DNA from: Agrobacterium larrymoorei
GTDB lineage: Bacteria > Pseudomonadota > Alphaproteobacteria > Rhizobiales > Rhizobiaceae
Length of the DNA: 64,000 bases
Reading direction: 5' to 3'
Assembly: GCF_030819275.1 (NCBI RefSeq)
Contig: NZ_JAUTBL010000002.1
Coordinates: 870,501-934,500, forward strand
The first letter of the stretch is position 1. The number at the start of each line of letters is the position of its first letter. Below, one piece after another: positions 53,937 through 63,952 of the stretch. Below the pieces are notes generated by a model, which had not been told where the DNA came from, did not search any database, and saw nothing but the letters and a program-made list of their open reading frames with translations. Made by a program: the position numbers and the translations under genes.

Positions 53937-55097
53937 ATGTTCTGGATCCTCGTTGCCATATTGACCGCGGCTGTCGCTATTATTCTCACCCATCCTCTGA
54001 TGCGCAGCAGGCAGGACGTCGTTGTCGATCGAGCCGTTGTTGATCGAGAAGGAGAGGTTGCCGTCTATCGCGATCAGCTGGCAGAGCTTGAGCGCGAACG
54101 CGCATCCGGCCTGATCGGGGAAACGGAGGCGGAATATGCGCGCGCCGAGATCGGGCGACGCCTTCTGGCTGCGGCGTCGGGAAAGAGTGAGCAGGACACT
54201 GCCTTGACCGCTCGCCGACATAGTGTGATCGCAAGCCTTGTGACGGCGGCTTTACCGGTCACGGGGCTCTGTCTTTACTTGTTCATGGGAAGCCCCAATC
54301 ATCCGGACATGCCGCTGGAAGCACGTCTGGAAAATCCCGGCAATGACATGAACCTTTTGATCGCCAAGGCGGAGCGGCATCTGGCGCAGAACCCTCAGGA
54401 CGGCAATGGATGGGACGTGCTGGCGCCGATCTACTTCAAGACGATGCGCCTTGGCGACGCCGAAATGGCCTACCGAAACGCCATACGCTTGCTCGGCGAT
54501 AGCCCCGAGCGGCTGACGGGACTGGCCGAAACGCTGGTTACAGCCAACCAGGGCATCGTCACGCAGGAAGCTCAATCGGCCTTTGCTGATGCGGAAAAGT
54601 TGCGGCCCGGCAATCCGCGCGCGCAGTTCTATCTGGCGCTTGCGCTGGAGCAGGCTGGCAAGAAGGATGAAGCGCGCGACGCCTTCGCGGCGATCTTGAA
54701 GGCCTCTCCAGCCGGAGCGCCCTGGATACCGCTCGTCAAGGCGCATCTGGAGGCAACCGGCGGCGATGCGGCGGTTGCTGCCGCGCCAATGCCCGAAACA
54801 CCGGGTAATCCAACCGCTGAGGATATTGAGGCTGCCAACGCCATGGCTCCAGAGGATCGCAAGGCGATGATTGCCGGAATGGTGGAAAGTCTCGACGGCA
54901 AACTTCGTGAGCAACCCGACAATTTTGAAGGGTGGATGCGGCTATTGCGCTCCTATGCCATGCTGAACAATGAAAGCAAGGCGAAGGAAGCATTGCAGAA
55001 TGGGCTGAAAGCCTTTCCACCCGCAGGAGAGCAGGGCAAGAGACTGCTGGCCTTGGCGCAACAACTTGGCATTCCGGCCGAGGGAGTGACGCAATGA
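53937..55097 (+). CDS. ccmI: Cytochrome c biogenesis protein CcmI (CycH)
   Basis: A 386-residue apocytochrome chaperone. Two membrane helices ([20 protein letters not shown] and [20 protein letters not shown]) flank a cytoplasmic coiled segment. A TPR-type periplasmic domain follows from about 125 ([19 protein letters not shown], repeated [12 protein letters not shown]). It presents apocytochrome c to the heme lyase CcmFH. The ATG at 53937 is taken; a TTG two codons upstream is possible. First gene of ccmIEFH. Confidence 0.92.
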   Translation: MFWILVAILTAAVAIILTHPLMRSRQDVVVDRAVVDREGEVAVYRDQLAELERERASGLIGETEAEYARAEIGRRLLAAASGKSEQDTALTARRHSVIASLVTAALPVTGLCLYLFMGSPNHPDMPLEARLENPGNDMNLLIAKAERHLAQNPQDGNGWDVLAPIYFKTMRLGDAEMAYRNAIRLLGDSPERLTGLAETLVTANQGIVTQEAQSAFADAEKLRPGNPRAQFYLALALEQAGKKDEARDAFAAILKASPAGAPWIPLVKAHLEATGGDAAVAAAPMPETPGNPTAEDIEAANAMAPEDRKAMIAGMVESLDGKLREQPDNFEGWMRLLRSYAMLNNESKAKEALQNGLKAFPPAGEQGKRLLALAQQLGIPAEGVTQ

Positions 55098-55561
55098 CGC
55101 GCAAACAGAAGCGATTGGCGATCATCGGCGGTGGCGTGAGCTTCATCATGCTTGCCGTATTTCTGGTGATGTTCGCCTTCGGCCAGTCCATCGCCTACTT
55201 CTACATGCCAGCTGATCTCGAAAAGATCTCCGTCGCGCCGGGTACGCGCATCCGCCTCGGCGGCCTGGTGGCGGAAGGATCGGTTAAGCGTGGCGAAGGC
55301 CGCACCGTGAGCTTCACCGTGAGGGACGGGTCTGGAAGCGTTCCAGTCAGCTACACCGGCATCCTGCCGGATCTTTTTCGCGAGGGCCAAGGCGTGGTGA
55401 CGGAAGGCGTGTTCGATGCTGCGACTCATGCCTTCATGGCAGATAGCGTGCTTGCCAAGCATGACGAGAACTACATGCCGAAAGAAGTCGCCGACCGGTT
55501 GAAAGACAAGGGTCTTTGGCAGCAGACGCAAGATGGCAACAAGACCGGGGCGACCAAATGA
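55094..55561 (+). CDS. ccmE: Periplasmic heme chaperone CcmE (CycJ)
   Basis: A 155-residue membrane-anchored heme carrier. One N-terminal helix (about 10-30) precedes an OB-fold with [13 protein letters not shown]. The covalent heme-binding H123 lies in [13 protein letters not shown]. It hands heme to CcmF. It overlaps ccmI and ccmF by ATGA. Confidence 0.95.
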   Translation: MTRKQKRLAIIGGGVSFIMLAVFLVMFAFGQSIAYFYMPADLEKISVAPGTRIRLGGLVAEGSVKRGEGRTVSFTVRDGSGSVPVSYTGILPDLFREGQGVVTEGVFDAATHAFMADSVLAKHDENYMPKEVADRLKDKGLWQQTQDGNKTGATK

Positions 55562-57549
55562 TCAGTGAAATCGGTCACTACTGTCTGATCCTCGCGCTCG
55601 CGGTTTCCGTCGTCGTCTCCATCCTGCCGGTCATCGGCGTTCGCCGTCACGATCGGGCGCTGATGGATGTCGCGTCCACGGGCTCGCTTCTGATGTTTCT
55701 TCTGGTGGGTCTCGGCTTCGGTGCGCTGACGCATGCCTATGCGGTTTCCGACTTCTCGTTGAAAAACGTCTTCGAGAATTCGCACTCTTTGATGCCGATG
55801 ATCTACAAGTTGACCGGCGTATGGGGCAACCATGAAGGCTCCATGCTGCTCTGGCTTCTGATCCTGGTGTTTTTTAGCGCGCTGGTTTCCGTCTATGGCC
55901 GCAATCTGCCCGATACGTTGAAAGCCAATGTGCTCTCGGTGCAGGCCTGGATCAGCACGGCCTTCCTCCTGTTTATTCTGTTGACCTCCAATCCATTCCT
56001 GCGTCTTGATCCTGTGCCGGCTGAGGGACAGGATCTCAATCCAATCCTCCAGGACTTCGGTCTCGCCATCCATCCGCCGCTGCTTTACCTCGGCTATGTT
56101 GGCTTCTCCGTCTGCTTTTCCTTTGCTGTTGCGGCCCTCATGGAAGGCCGCATCGATGCGGCCTGGGCCCGCTGGGTGCGGCCATGGACGCTGGCTGCCT
56201 GGACCTTCCTGACCGCCGGTATCTCCATGGGCTCCTACTGGGCCTATTATGAACTCGGCTGGGGAGGCTGGTGGTTTTGGGACCCGGTTGAAAATGCCTC
56301 CTTCATGCCCTGGCTTGCGGGAACAGCGCTTCTGCATTCGGCGCTTGTCATGGAAAAGCGCGAGGCGCTGAAGATCTGGACCGTGCTTCTGGCGATCATG
56401 ACCTTCTCGCTGTCCCTGCTCGGCACCTTCCTCGTCCGCTCCGGCGTGCTGACGTCGGTGCACGCCTTCGCCACCGATCCGAGCCGGGGTATTTTCATTC
56501 TCTGCATTCTGATGATCTTCATCGGCGGCGCCTTTTCGCTCTTTGCCTGGCGCGCTCCCACGTTGAAGGCAGGTGGGCTGTTTGCGCCGATTTCGCGCGA
56601 GGGCGCGCTGGTTCTGAATAATCTGATCCTGACGGTCTCCACCGCCACGGTGTTGATCGGCACGCTTTATCCGTTGGTTCTCGAAACCCTGACCGGCGAG
56701 AAGATCTCTGTCGGCGCGCCCTTCTTCAACATTACCTTCGGGTTGTTGATGATCCCGATTCTGATCGTGACCCCCTTCGGGCCGATGCTTGCCTGGAAGC
56801 GCGGCGATCTTTTGGGCGCCTTCCAGCGGCTTTATGTGGTTGCGGCTTTGGCGGCGCTCGCGGGACTGGCGCTCTGGTACATCGAGCATGGCGGGCCGGT
56901 ACTGGCAGCACTCGGTATTGCGGCAGGCTTTTGGCTGATCTTCGGTGCGCTTGCCGATCTCTGGTATCGCGCCAACTTCGGCAAGCTGGCGCTCGGCGTG
57001 GCGTTGCGCCGCCTCAAGGGCCTGCCGCGTTCGGCTTTCGGCACGGCGCTGGCACATATCGGCCTGGGTGTTACGGTCCTTGGCATCGTCACTGTGACGA
57101 CCTTTGAGACGGAAACAGTCGTCGAGATGAAGCAGGGCATGGTGGTGGAGGCAGGTGGCTACAGCCTGACTTTCGACGGCATCCGCCATCACGTCGGCCC
57201 GAATTACACCGAAGATCGCGGCCACTTCACCGCCCGCAAGGCGGGCGTAGAAGCGGGCGATGTCTGGTCCTCCAAGCGCCTCTATACGGCGCGCCGTATG
57301 CCGACGACGGAGGCCGGCATCATGACCTTCGGTCTCTCACAACTCTACGTCTCTCTCGGCGACCCCATGCAGGATGGTGGTATCGTCGTGCGTATCTGGT
57401 GGAAGCCCTTCATCCTCTGCATCTGGGGCGGTACGCTGTTCATGATGCTGGGTGGTTTCATCTCGCTCTCCGACCGACGCCTGCGTGTGGGCGCGCCGAG
57501 CCGCAAGGCCAAACCTGCGAAAGCTGCAAGCCTGGAGCCGGCGGAATGA
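55558..57549 (+). CDS. ccmF: Heme lyase subunit CcmF (CycK)
   Basis: A 663-residue membrane protein of about 15 helices. The tryptophan-rich heme-handling motif [18 protein letters not shown] lies near residue 237-254. [14 protein letters not shown] and the conserved His residues in periplasmic loops are present. With CcmH it attaches heme to apocytochrome CXXCH. ATG 55558 overlaps the ccmE stop. Confidence 0.95.
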   Translation: MISEIGHYCLILALAVSVVVSILPVIGVRRHDRALMDVASTGSLLMFLLVGLGFGALTHAYAVSDFSLKNVFENSHSLMPMIYKLTGVWGNHEGSMLLWLLILVFFSALVSVYGRNLPDTLKANVLSVQAWISTAFLLFILLTSNPFLRLDPVPAEGQDLNPILQDFGLAIHPPLLYLGYVGFSVCFSFAVAALMEGRIDAAWARWVRPWTLAAWTFLTAGISMGSYWAYYELGWGGWWFWDPVENASFMPWLAGTALLHSALVMEKREALKIWTVLLAIMTFSLSLLGTFLVRSGVLTSVHAFATDPSRGIFILCILMIFIGGAFSLFAWRAPTLKAGGLFAPISREGALVLNNLILTVSTATVLIGTLYPLVLETLTGEKISVGAPFFNITFGLLMIPILIVTPFGPMLAWKRGDLLGAFQRLYVVAALAALAGLALWYIEHGGPVLAALGIAAGFWLIFGALADLWYRANFGKLALGVALRRLKGLPRSAFGTALAHIGLGVTVLGIVTVTTFETETVVEMKQGMVVEAGGYSLTFDGIRHHVGPNYTEDRGHFTARKAGVEAGDVWSSKRLYTARRMPTTEAGIMTFGLSQLYVSLGDPMQDGGIVVRIWWKPFILCIWGGTLFMMLGGFISLSDRRLRVGAPSRKAKPAKAASLEPAE

Positions 57550-58010
57550 GAGCGATGCTGGCAAGATTATCTCTGCTCATCGTTCTGGCGCTCAGCGCCG
57601 TTCCCGCCTTTGCCTTCAACCCGGACGAAGTCCTTTCCGACCCTGCGCTCGAAGCACGGGCGCGCAATCTAACCGCACAGTTGCGGTGCATGGTGTGCCA
57701 AAATCAGTCGATCGATGACAGCAATGCGGAGCTTGCCCGCGATCTGCGTCTTCTCGTCCGCGATCGGTTGGTGAAAGGTGACAGCGACGACGCTGTCATC
57801 AACTATGTCGTCTCGCGCTATGGCGAGTTTGTGCTGCTGAAGCCGCGCTTCAGCGCAAGGACGCTGGCTCTATGGGGCGCCCCGGTCGGTCTTCTCCTGA
57901 TCGGCGGTGCGGCGGTCTTCATCTTCTCCCGTCGCCGCGCCGCGCTCTCGGAAGGCCAGAAACTGACGGCGGATGAAGAGGCGCGCATTCGCGAACTGTT
58001 GGAGCGCTAG
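57546..58010 (+). CDS. ccmH: Cytochrome c maturation protein CcmH (CycL)
   Basis: A 154-residue thioredoxin-like reductant with signal peptide ([16 protein letters not shown]), the redox pair C48/C51 in [11 protein letters not shown], a three-helix bundle, one membrane helix ([19 protein letters not shown]) and a short cytoplasmic end. It keeps the apocytochrome heme site reduced. Last gene of the operon. Confidence 0.95.
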   Translation: MRAMLARLSLLIVLALSAVPAFAFNPDEVLSDPALEARARNLTAQLRCMVCQNQSIDDSNAELARDLRLLVRDRLVKGDSDDAVINYVVSRYGEFVLLKPRFSARTLALWGAPVGLLLIGGAAVFIFSRRRAALSEGQKLTADEEARIRELLER

Positions 58011-58065
58011 ATTTCAGGCCGTTTGCGCTCGTCCGGGACGGTCCGAGATGATTCGGGCCAGGACG

Positions 58066-58737
58066 TTAAGAAACGGCCAGTACCCAAAGAACCTTTGCAT
58101 CGTTTTCACTCGCAGAAGTCCAAGCATGCTCCACATTGGCGTCATAGTAATAGGAGTCGCCGGTGCTGAGCACGAGTGGCTCATAAATTCTGCTGTGCAC
58201 AACCAAGGTTCCTTCAAGCACGGTCAGGAATATTTCTGCTTCCGATTTTGCCCAGGCCTTGTAATCATCCGGTGAGCGGGCGGACACATAAGTCAAAATC
58301 GGCGTCATCTTCTTGTTTCGCAGGTCGGAACACAGAAGAGTGTTAGCGCACGTGTTCGAATCGTGCTGCTTCCCATCGCCAGCGCGGGTGATGCTACGCC
58401 GTCCGTAGGTTTGCTGGTTGCTGCTCTGATCGCTCAAGAGCTCCATCATATCGACGCCAAGACCCTGAGCGATGCGCTGCAAGGTTCCGATAGTAGGCGA
58501 AAGCTCGTTGCGCTCAATTTTTGAGAAAGCGGACGCAGATACTCCTGTGGCCCTGCTGATGTCCTGTAGGGTAAGCTTTCTGCCTTTGCGGATGTCGTAA
58601 AGACGTGCCCCAATGTCTACGTCGGCCGGACTGGTCTCCCGTATACGGACGCTTTCGTCAGTATGCAGACGCACAACATCTTGAATTACAAGACCTTGTC
58701 CCCGCGCGGCTTGGCTCGGCATGATCTTCTCCGTCAT
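58066..58737 (-). CDS. XRE-family regulator with C-terminal cupin
   Basis: A 223-residue regulator. The helix-turn-helix at about 45-100 (GRKLTLQDISRATGVSASAFSKIE) is followed by a cupin domain from about 150 (EAEIFLTVLEGTLVVHS, LSTGDSYYYDANVEHAW). Such regulators sense a small metabolite and control the adjacent catabolic genes. AAGGAT lies before the ATG at 58737. It is divergent from the DapA-like gene, so the 245-base interval should contain its operator. Confidence 0.88.
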   Translation of the reverse strand: MTEKIMPSQAARGQGLVIQDVVRLHTDESVRIRETSPADVDIGARLYDIRKGRKLTLQDISRATGVSASAFSKIERNELSPTIGTLQRIAQGLGVDMMELLSDQSSNQQTYGRRSITRAGDGKQHDSNTCANTLLCSDLRNKKMTPILTYVSARSPDDYKAWAKSEAEIFLTVLEGTLVVHSRIYEPLVLSTGDSYYYDANVEHAWTSASENDAKVLWVLAVS

Positions 58738-58982
58738 GAATGATCCTTTCCACATCTGTAACCAGACAAAGGTCGGAGCGCGATGAAATCCGATTTTTAT
58801 CTGAAGCTACAAATTTTTCCTATAGTGAATTTTTTATCCAAAAGGATTGACATGTAATGTTTCGTCGTAAATCATTGCAATAGTGAAGCGATCAACACAA
58901 CGAGAAAACCGGGGAACGGCCGCGATCACACAAGATATCCTTGCGTCTTCGCGCCTGTCCTTTTGCAGGGACATTTGAATAA
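58738..58982. promoter_or_regulatory. Divergent control region of the catabolic cassette
   Basis: An AT-rich interval between the XRE-cupin regulator gene and the DapA-like gene, with T-rich stretches near 58797-58850. It presumably holds the promoters of both and the regulator's operator; no exact palindrome was fixed by eye. Confidence 0.45.
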
Positions 58983-59882
58983 ATGACGTTATCCGCAGAA
59001 AGCATCCGCGGCCTCTATACGGCCATCGTTACACCGCTGAAGGAGGACAAGTCGGTCGACATCGCTTCTCTCAGGAAGCTCGTGCGGTTCCAATTGGATA
59101 ATGGGGCGTCCGGGATCGTGCCGATCGGTGGAACCGGCGAGTATGCCGCTTTGTCAAGATCGGAACGCAAAACCGTCGTCGAAGTCTGCGTGGAAGCTGC
59201 CGAAGGTCGTCCGGTTATCCCAGGCGTCGTTTCGCCGGGCTATCAGGACGCCGTCGAGGCAGGCAAGGACTTTGCGGCAGCTGGCGCTTCAGCGGTCATG
59301 ACGGTCACGCCCTATTACGCAACCGGAACCCAGGACGCGATCAGATCCTATTTCAAGCAATACCGGCAGGACGTCGATCTCCCGGTTCTCCTTTACCAGA
59401 TCCCTTATCGCACCAATGTTTCTGTTACCGCAGAGACGATTGCCGGCATGGCAGAGGACAATTCGATCATTGGGATGAAGTATTCATCTTACGATGTGCC
59501 GGAATTTATCAAAACCGTGAAAGCTGCAGGCAGCGAGATCGCGATCTTGAGCGGAGAAGAGTCCCTGTTTGCAACACATGTCGCCCTAGGCGCCCGGGGC
59601 GGTGTTCTCGCGTCGGCCACGATCTATCCGAGGGTTTGGGTGGATGTTTTCGAGATGGCAAGCAAGGGTAAGCTGACGGAAGCTCTCGCCCTTCAGGCGC
59701 CTGTCAATGACGTGGTGAAAACGATCTTCCTCGAAACCAACCCTGGTCCGCTTAAAAAATATATGGAACTCGCGGGCATGCCTGTCGGCAGCGTGAGATT
59801 GCCATTGCAGGACCCGACACAAGCGACCCTCGCCAAGCTGCAGGCTGTCGTCAAACAAGCGAAACTCGTCAACCTAGCCTGA
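58983..59882 (+). CDS. DapA-family aldolase/lyase of the catabolic cassette
   Basis: A 299-residue TIM-barrel enzyme. Schiff-base K166 is in GMKYSS, the loop is GGTGEYAALS (usual G-T-T-G-E altered by one residue), and YQIPYRT holds the catalytic Tyr and carboxylate-binding Arg. It is closer to true dihydrodipicolinate synthase than the member at 28272. Its place before a 2-hydroxyacid dehydrogenase and an ABC importer points to breakdown of an imported oxo-, hydroxy- or amino-acid rather than lysine synthesis (inference). Confidence 0.85.
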   Translation: MTLSAESIRGLYTAIVTPLKEDKSVDIASLRKLVRFQLDNGASGIVPIGGTGEYAALSRSERKTVVEVCVEAAEGRPVIPGVVSPGYQDAVEAGKDFAAAGASAVMTVTPYYATGTQDAIRSYFKQYRQDVDLPVLLYQIPYRTNVSVTAETIAGMAEDNSIIGMKYSSYDVPEFIKTVKAAGSEIAILSGEESLFATHVALGARGGVLASATIYPRVWVDVFEMASKGKLTEALALQAPVNDVVKTIFLETNPGPLKKYMELAGMPVGSVRLPLQDPTQATLAKLQAVVKQAKLVNLA

Positions 59883-59892
59883 GGGGTTTGCG

Positions 59893-61311
59893 ATGATAGA
59901 TCGGCTGCTGCAGATCGTTGGTCCGAAAGGTCTCATAACCGACGCGACGGACATGCTTCCCTATGTCACCGACTGGCGCGAACGCAAGCAAGGCAAGGCA
60001 GTCTGCGTCGTTCTTCCTGCGTCGACCGAGGAGGTGTCTGAGGTGATGAAGGTTGCGGCGCACATGCGGCAGCCTGTGTTCCCCTTGGGCGGCAACACCG
60101 GACTTTGCTACGGGGCCGTGCCTGAAAGTGGAAACCCGGAAAAGCCCGGTATCGTTCTGTCACTGCGCAGGATGAACCAAATTCGCGATGTTGATGTCGT
60201 CTCGGACATTGTCACCGTTGATGCCGGCGCTATTCTGGCCGATGTGCATGCGGTAGCTGACGATGTCGGGCGCCAGTTCCCGATGCACCTCGGCAGCGAT
60301 GGGAGCGCGCAGATTGGTGGGCTGATCTCGACGAACGCAGGAGGCACCGCTGTCGTCCGCTATGGTCCGATGCGGGATCTGGTTGCGGGTCTCGAGGTAG
60401 TTCTGGCAGACGGGCGCATCATCAGGGATCTGGCTGCACTGCGTAAAGACAATACCGGTTACATGCTACGGCAGCTATTTATCGGGGCGGAAGGGACGCT
60501 TGGGATTATCACGGGTGCTGCTTTGAAGCTGTTCCCCAAACAATCCAACAGCGCCCATGCATGGATCGATGTCGCCTCGCCGGACGATGCCGTCAAGCTC
60601 CTGTCTCTGTTTAAGGCTACAGCTGGTCAATTCATCGAGGCCTTCGAACTCGTCTCCGCTTCGCAGTTTGAACTTGTGCAACGTCATATCGATCGGGTGC
60701 GCATTCCATTTTCTCAGGTGCCGCTGTGGTCGTTGATGGTTGAGCTGAGTACATCAGACACACATACCGACCTCGATGCTATGATGGGTGAGGTACTTGA
60801 AGCGGGCCTTGAGGGTGGCCTCATCCAGGATGCCGTAATCGCAAGCTCCCAGCAGCAGGCAGAAGAGATATGGCACGTCCGGCATTCCGTGTCCGAAGCC
60901 AACAAAAAGGAAGGCATCGGCATTGTTCACGATGTCGCGGTGCGTACGTCCCTTGTTCCCGCTTTCATTGACGCGGCCGATAAAGTGTCCGCCGAGCGGT
61001 TTCCGCGGGCAAAAACCCAGGTCGTCTGCCACCTGGGGGACGGCAATGTTCACTACATCCTGATGTTCTCGCATGATGACTGGGCCGAGATCGCCGACAA
61101 GGACGCATTCGCCCTTCAGGTTGAGCAAGCCATTCACGATGTAGGGGCGAGCTTTAACGGCACGTTCAGCGCCGAGCATGGCATCGGGAGAAAGCTTCCT
61201 GAAGAACTCATGCGTCTCGTTGATCCTCTTCGTTATCAGCTGATGCAGCAGGTCAAGCAGGTTTTCGATCCGGAAAACAGACTGAATCCGGGTGTCCTGC
61301 TTGGGAGGTAA
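59893..61311 (+). CDS. FAD-binding 2-hydroxyacid dehydrogenase (GlcD/D2HGDH type)
   Basis: A 472-residue flavoprotein. The N-terminal FAD-binding domain has PLGGNTGLCYGA and STNAGGTAVVRYG. The C-terminal FAD-oxidase domain has CHLGDGNVHYI (metal-binding His) and SAEHGIGRKL. The family oxidises D-lactate, glycolate or D-2-hydroxyglutarate and passes electrons to the respiratory chain. It lies 10 bases after the DapA-like gene, in the same unit. Probable role: oxidise a hydroxyacid that the DapA-like enzyme then cleaves, or the reverse. Confidence 0.88.
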   Translation: MIDRLLQIVGPKGLITDATDMLPYVTDWRERKQGKAVCVVLPASTEEVSEVMKVAAHMRQPVFPLGGNTGLCYGAVPESGNPEKPGIVLSLRRMNQIRDVDVVSDIVTVDAGAILADVHAVADDVGRQFPMHLGSDGSAQIGGLISTNAGGTAVVRYGPMRDLVAGLEVVLADGRIIRDLAALRKDNTGYMLRQLFIGAEGTLGIITGAALKLFPKQSNSAHAWIDVASPDDAVKLLSLFKATAGQFIEAFELVSASQFELVQRHIDRVRIPFSQVPLWSLMVELSTSDTHTDLDAMMGEVLEAGLEGGLIQDAVIASSQQQAEEIWHVRHSVSEANKKEGIGIVHDVAVRTSLVPAFIDAADKVSAERFPRAKTQVVCHLGDGNVHYILMFSHDDWAEIADKDAFALQVEQAIHDVGASFNGTFSAEHGIGRKLPEELMRLVDPLRYQLMQQVKQVFDPENRLNPGVLLGR

Positions 61312-61386
61312 GGTGTCCGGGCATGGTGCCTTGGCATTGTAGGACAGAGGCCATCGTCGGTCCGCAATCAAAAGCAAAGAAGGGGA

Positions 61387-62241
61387 ATGAGCATGGTTTC
61401 AAGAAGAGAATTTGCAGGACTTCTCGGCGGTGGGGCACTGGCTGCGGCGGTCGTGGGCGCAACTACGCGTTCGGCCGAGGCACAGGCCGCTGTGGGAAAC
61501 ACGTTTCAGCAGGTCATCAGCGCCAAGAAGCTGCGTATCGGTGGCGTTCCCACCGGCGCGCCTTGGACGGTGAGAGACAAGACGACCGGCCAGTGGGGCG
61601 GCCAGTTCTATGACATCGGCAAGGCTCTTGCGACCGATATGGAAGTCGAGCTGGAAATGGTGGAGACGACCTGGGGAAATGCCATCCTGGACCTGCAGGC
61701 CAACAAGCTCGACGTGATGTTTGGCATGAACCCGACGCCGAAGCGTGCATTGGCAGTTGATTTTACGGTGCCGGTTTACAACAGCGCTCTGACCGTGATC
61801 GCCAAGCCGGGCTTCGAGCCCAAGACCTGGGCGGATCTTAACAAGCCCGAGGTCAAGATCGCAGTCGATATGGGTTCTGCACATGATCAGGTTGCTTCGC
61901 GCCTCTGCCCAAATGCGACGATCATGCGCATGAAATCCCTCGACGAGGCGACGATGGCGTTGGCAACAGGCCGGGCAGATGCTCAGTCGATCTTCTGGCA
62001 AGGTGGCGTCAAGGCCGTTAAGGCTAATCCTCGCCTTGGAACATGTATCGCCCCGACACCGCTGTTCGGTTCCACCTCGAACGCTGCCGTTCGTCGTGAG
62101 GCAGATAAAACCATGCGCGATTTCCTCAATACCTGGATTGTTTATGCACAAGGCCTCGGGATCATTCGCCAAGCGGTGCTGGACAGCCTGGTGCAGGTTA
62201 ACATTTCACTGGACGATCTTCCCAAAGGCGTAACCTTCTAA
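61387..62241 (+). CDS. ABC transporter substrate-binding protein, Tat-exported
   Basis: A 284-residue periplasmic binding protein of the polar amino acid family (SBP_bac_3). The N-terminus has a twin-arginine signal (SRREFAGLL, R6-R7) with cleavage near AEAQA at about 35. The body begins KLRIGGVPTGAPWTV and contains DIGKALATDMEVELEMVE and LDVMFGMNPTPKRALAVDFT. It should bind an amino-acid-like substrate. Tat export of such a protein is less usual than Sec. Confidence 0.88.
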   Translation: MSMVSRREFAGLLGGGALAAAVVGATTRSAEAQAAVGNTFQQVISAKKLRIGGVPTGAPWTVRDKTTGQWGGQFYDIGKALATDMEVELEMVETTWGNAILDLQANKLDVMFGMNPTPKRALAVDFTVPVYNSALTVIAKPGFEPKTWADLNKPEVKIAVDMGSAHDQVASRLCPNATIMRMKSLDEATMALATGRADAQSIFWQGGVKAVKANPRLGTCIAPTPLFGSTSNAAVRREADKTMRDFLNTWIVYAQGLGIIRQAVLDSLVQVNISLDDLPKGVTF

Positions 62242-62297
62242 TTGGATGAGCAGCGCTCGGTTGATACCGGTGCTGCTTCGAATGAAAGCGGATCGTG

Positions 62298-62960
62298 ATG
62301 TATCAATGGGATTTCAACATCCTTTGGGGCTATCGTTGGCTCCTGCTCCAGGGAACGCTCGTAACGATTGGGCTCACGGCCGCCGTCGTCGTTCTAGGTT
62401 TGCTGGTGGGGCTCATTGCGGGGCTCGCTCAACTGTCTCGCTCAGAGATGCTGAGATGGGCGTCCTGGGGCTACATCGAGCTGTTTCGCTGCACGCCGCT
62501 TCTCGTTCAACTGCTATGGTTCTATTATGCGTTGCCCATTCTGACAGGCATCGAAATCAGCGCCATAACCGCATCGATCCTCACTCTGTCGCTTTACGGG
62601 GGATCTTTCTATGCCGAGGTCATTCGCGGCGGGATACAGTCAATCGACTCGGGCCAGTGGGAAGCCGGCCTTGCCCTGGGGCTGACTCCGGGCAAGGTCA
62701 TGCGTCGCATCGTGCTTCCTCAAGCCATAAAGCAGATGATCCCGCCGCTGATGAACCAATCCATCATCCAGTTCAAGAACACCTCGCTGGTGTCCGTCCT
62801 GGCGGTGCCTGACCTGCTGTACCAGGGTCAATCGGCGGCGACCGAAACCTATCGCCCGCTGGAAGTCTACACCATCATCGCGGTCATCTACTTTGTCGTG
62901 CTCGTGCCGCTGACGGCCATAGTCAAGAAAAGCGAGAAATCCCTGCGGATGAGTGATTGA
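62298..62960 (+). CDS. ABC transporter permease, polar amino acid type
   Basis: A 220-residue membrane subunit of the HisM/GlnP type with five helices and the ATPase-contact EAA loop ([14 protein letters not shown], then VLPQA) at about 118-140. A GTG directly before the ATG is an alternative start. It is the only permease of the set, so it probably forms a homodimer. Confidence 0.88.
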   Translation: MYQWDFNILWGYRWLLLQGTLVTIGLTAAVVVLGLLVGLIAGLAQLSRSEMLRWASWGYIELFRCTPLLVQLLWFYYALPILTGIEISAITASILTLSLYGGSFYAEVIRGGIQSIDSGQWEAGLALGLTPGKVMRRIVLPQAIKQMIPPLMNQSIIQFKNTSLVSVLAVPDLLYQGQSAATETYRPLEVYTIIAVIYFVVLVPLTAIVKKSEKSLRMSD

Positions 62961-62967
62961 GGGCGCC

Positions 62968-63738
62968 ATGACCACGGAACAATACAAAATTGAAATCAGC
63001 GCACTCAAGAAGCAGTATGGTGATCTGGTTGTGTTGCGTGACATCAACCTTAAAATCTTACCGGGCGCCGTTGTCGCGTTGATCGGTCCGTCGGGTTCTG
63101 GGAAGTCGACTCTGCTGCGCTGCATCAACCTCCTCGTCACACCGGATGACGGTCGGGTGAGGGTCGGGCAGGATAGCTTTACCTTCGGCAAAGGAACGAG
63201 CTTGCCATCCGCCAGAGAGCAGGCGCGTTTCCGGTCCGGTACCGGCATGGTCTTTCAGCATTTCAACCTGTTTCCCCATATGACCGTACTTCGCAACGTC
63301 ATGGAGGGACCGGTTTCGGCCAAAAACATGCCCAAGGCGGAGGCCGCCAAGCTGGCCCGCGACCTGCTCGCCAAGGTGGGCCTGGCCGACAAGGCGGATG
63401 TTTATCCGCAGCGTTTATCCGGTGGCCAGAAGCAGCGCGTGGCGATCGCCCGTGCGCTAGCCATGGAGCCGGAGGTCATGCTGTTCGATGAGGCTACATC
63501 AGCACTTGACCCCGAACTGGTTTCCGAAGTCTTGAATGTGATGAAAGATCTGGCGGCTGAAGGCATGACCATGATCATCGTCACCCATGAGATCGCCTTC
63601 GCACGCGAAGTCGCCGATACGATTGTGTTCATGCGCGATGGTGTGATTGTCGAGGAGGGACCTGCCCGTGATGTCGTCGATAGTCCGAGAGAGGAGGCGA
63701 CACGCTCCTTCTTGAAGCATTTCCATACAAGAGGTTGA
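62968..63738 (+). CDS. ABC transporter ATP-binding protein, polar amino acid type
   Basis: A 256-residue ATPase of the GlnQ/HisP class. Walker A is GPSGSGKST at 40-48, the signature LSGGQKQR starts at 150, and Walker B is VMLFDEATS with D174-E175. [12 protein letters not shown] is the H-loop region. A GTG 15 bases upstream would overlap the permease gene. It ends the cassette. Confidence 0.92.
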   Translation: MTTEQYKIEISALKKQYGDLVVLRDINLKILPGAVVALIGPSGSGKSTLLRCINLLVTPDDGRVRVGQDSFTFGKGTSLPSAREQARFRSGTGMVFQHFNLFPHMTVLRNVMEGPVSAKNMPKAEAAKLARDLLAKVGLADKADVYPQRLSGGQKQRVAIARALAMEPEVMLFDEATSALDPELVSEVLNVMKDLAAEGMTMIIVTHEIAFAREVADTIVFMRDGVIVEEGPARDVVDSPREEATRSFLKHFHTRG

Positions 63739-63952
63739 TCAGCAAGGCAGAGTGAGGAGGGCAGACTGAGCGCACCGCTTATCCTCTTCGCTGGTCGTGG
63801 ATAACTCAATCCTTCACACTCGAAACAACCTTACTATTTTTTCATTTCATAGACACTTCGCTGTAAGGTGAGAGTCCCTATATCTTTCGTCATCCACCGC
63901 TACTCCGGTTTACTCCGGAGGTTCCAGTCAGATGAAGAGAAAAGGTACTCAC
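63739..63952. other. Spacer before the probable degP start
   Basis: No gene. It contains ACTCCGG repeated at about 63902 and 63912, then GGAGG. It likely carries the degP promoter, since the upstream cassette separates degP from the ccm operon. Confidence 0.4.

Noticed and set aside
55471..57225. 584-residue minus-strand frame
   Set aside because: Antisense to ccmF; Arg/His/Gln-rich composition typical of a shadow frame in GC-rich DNA.
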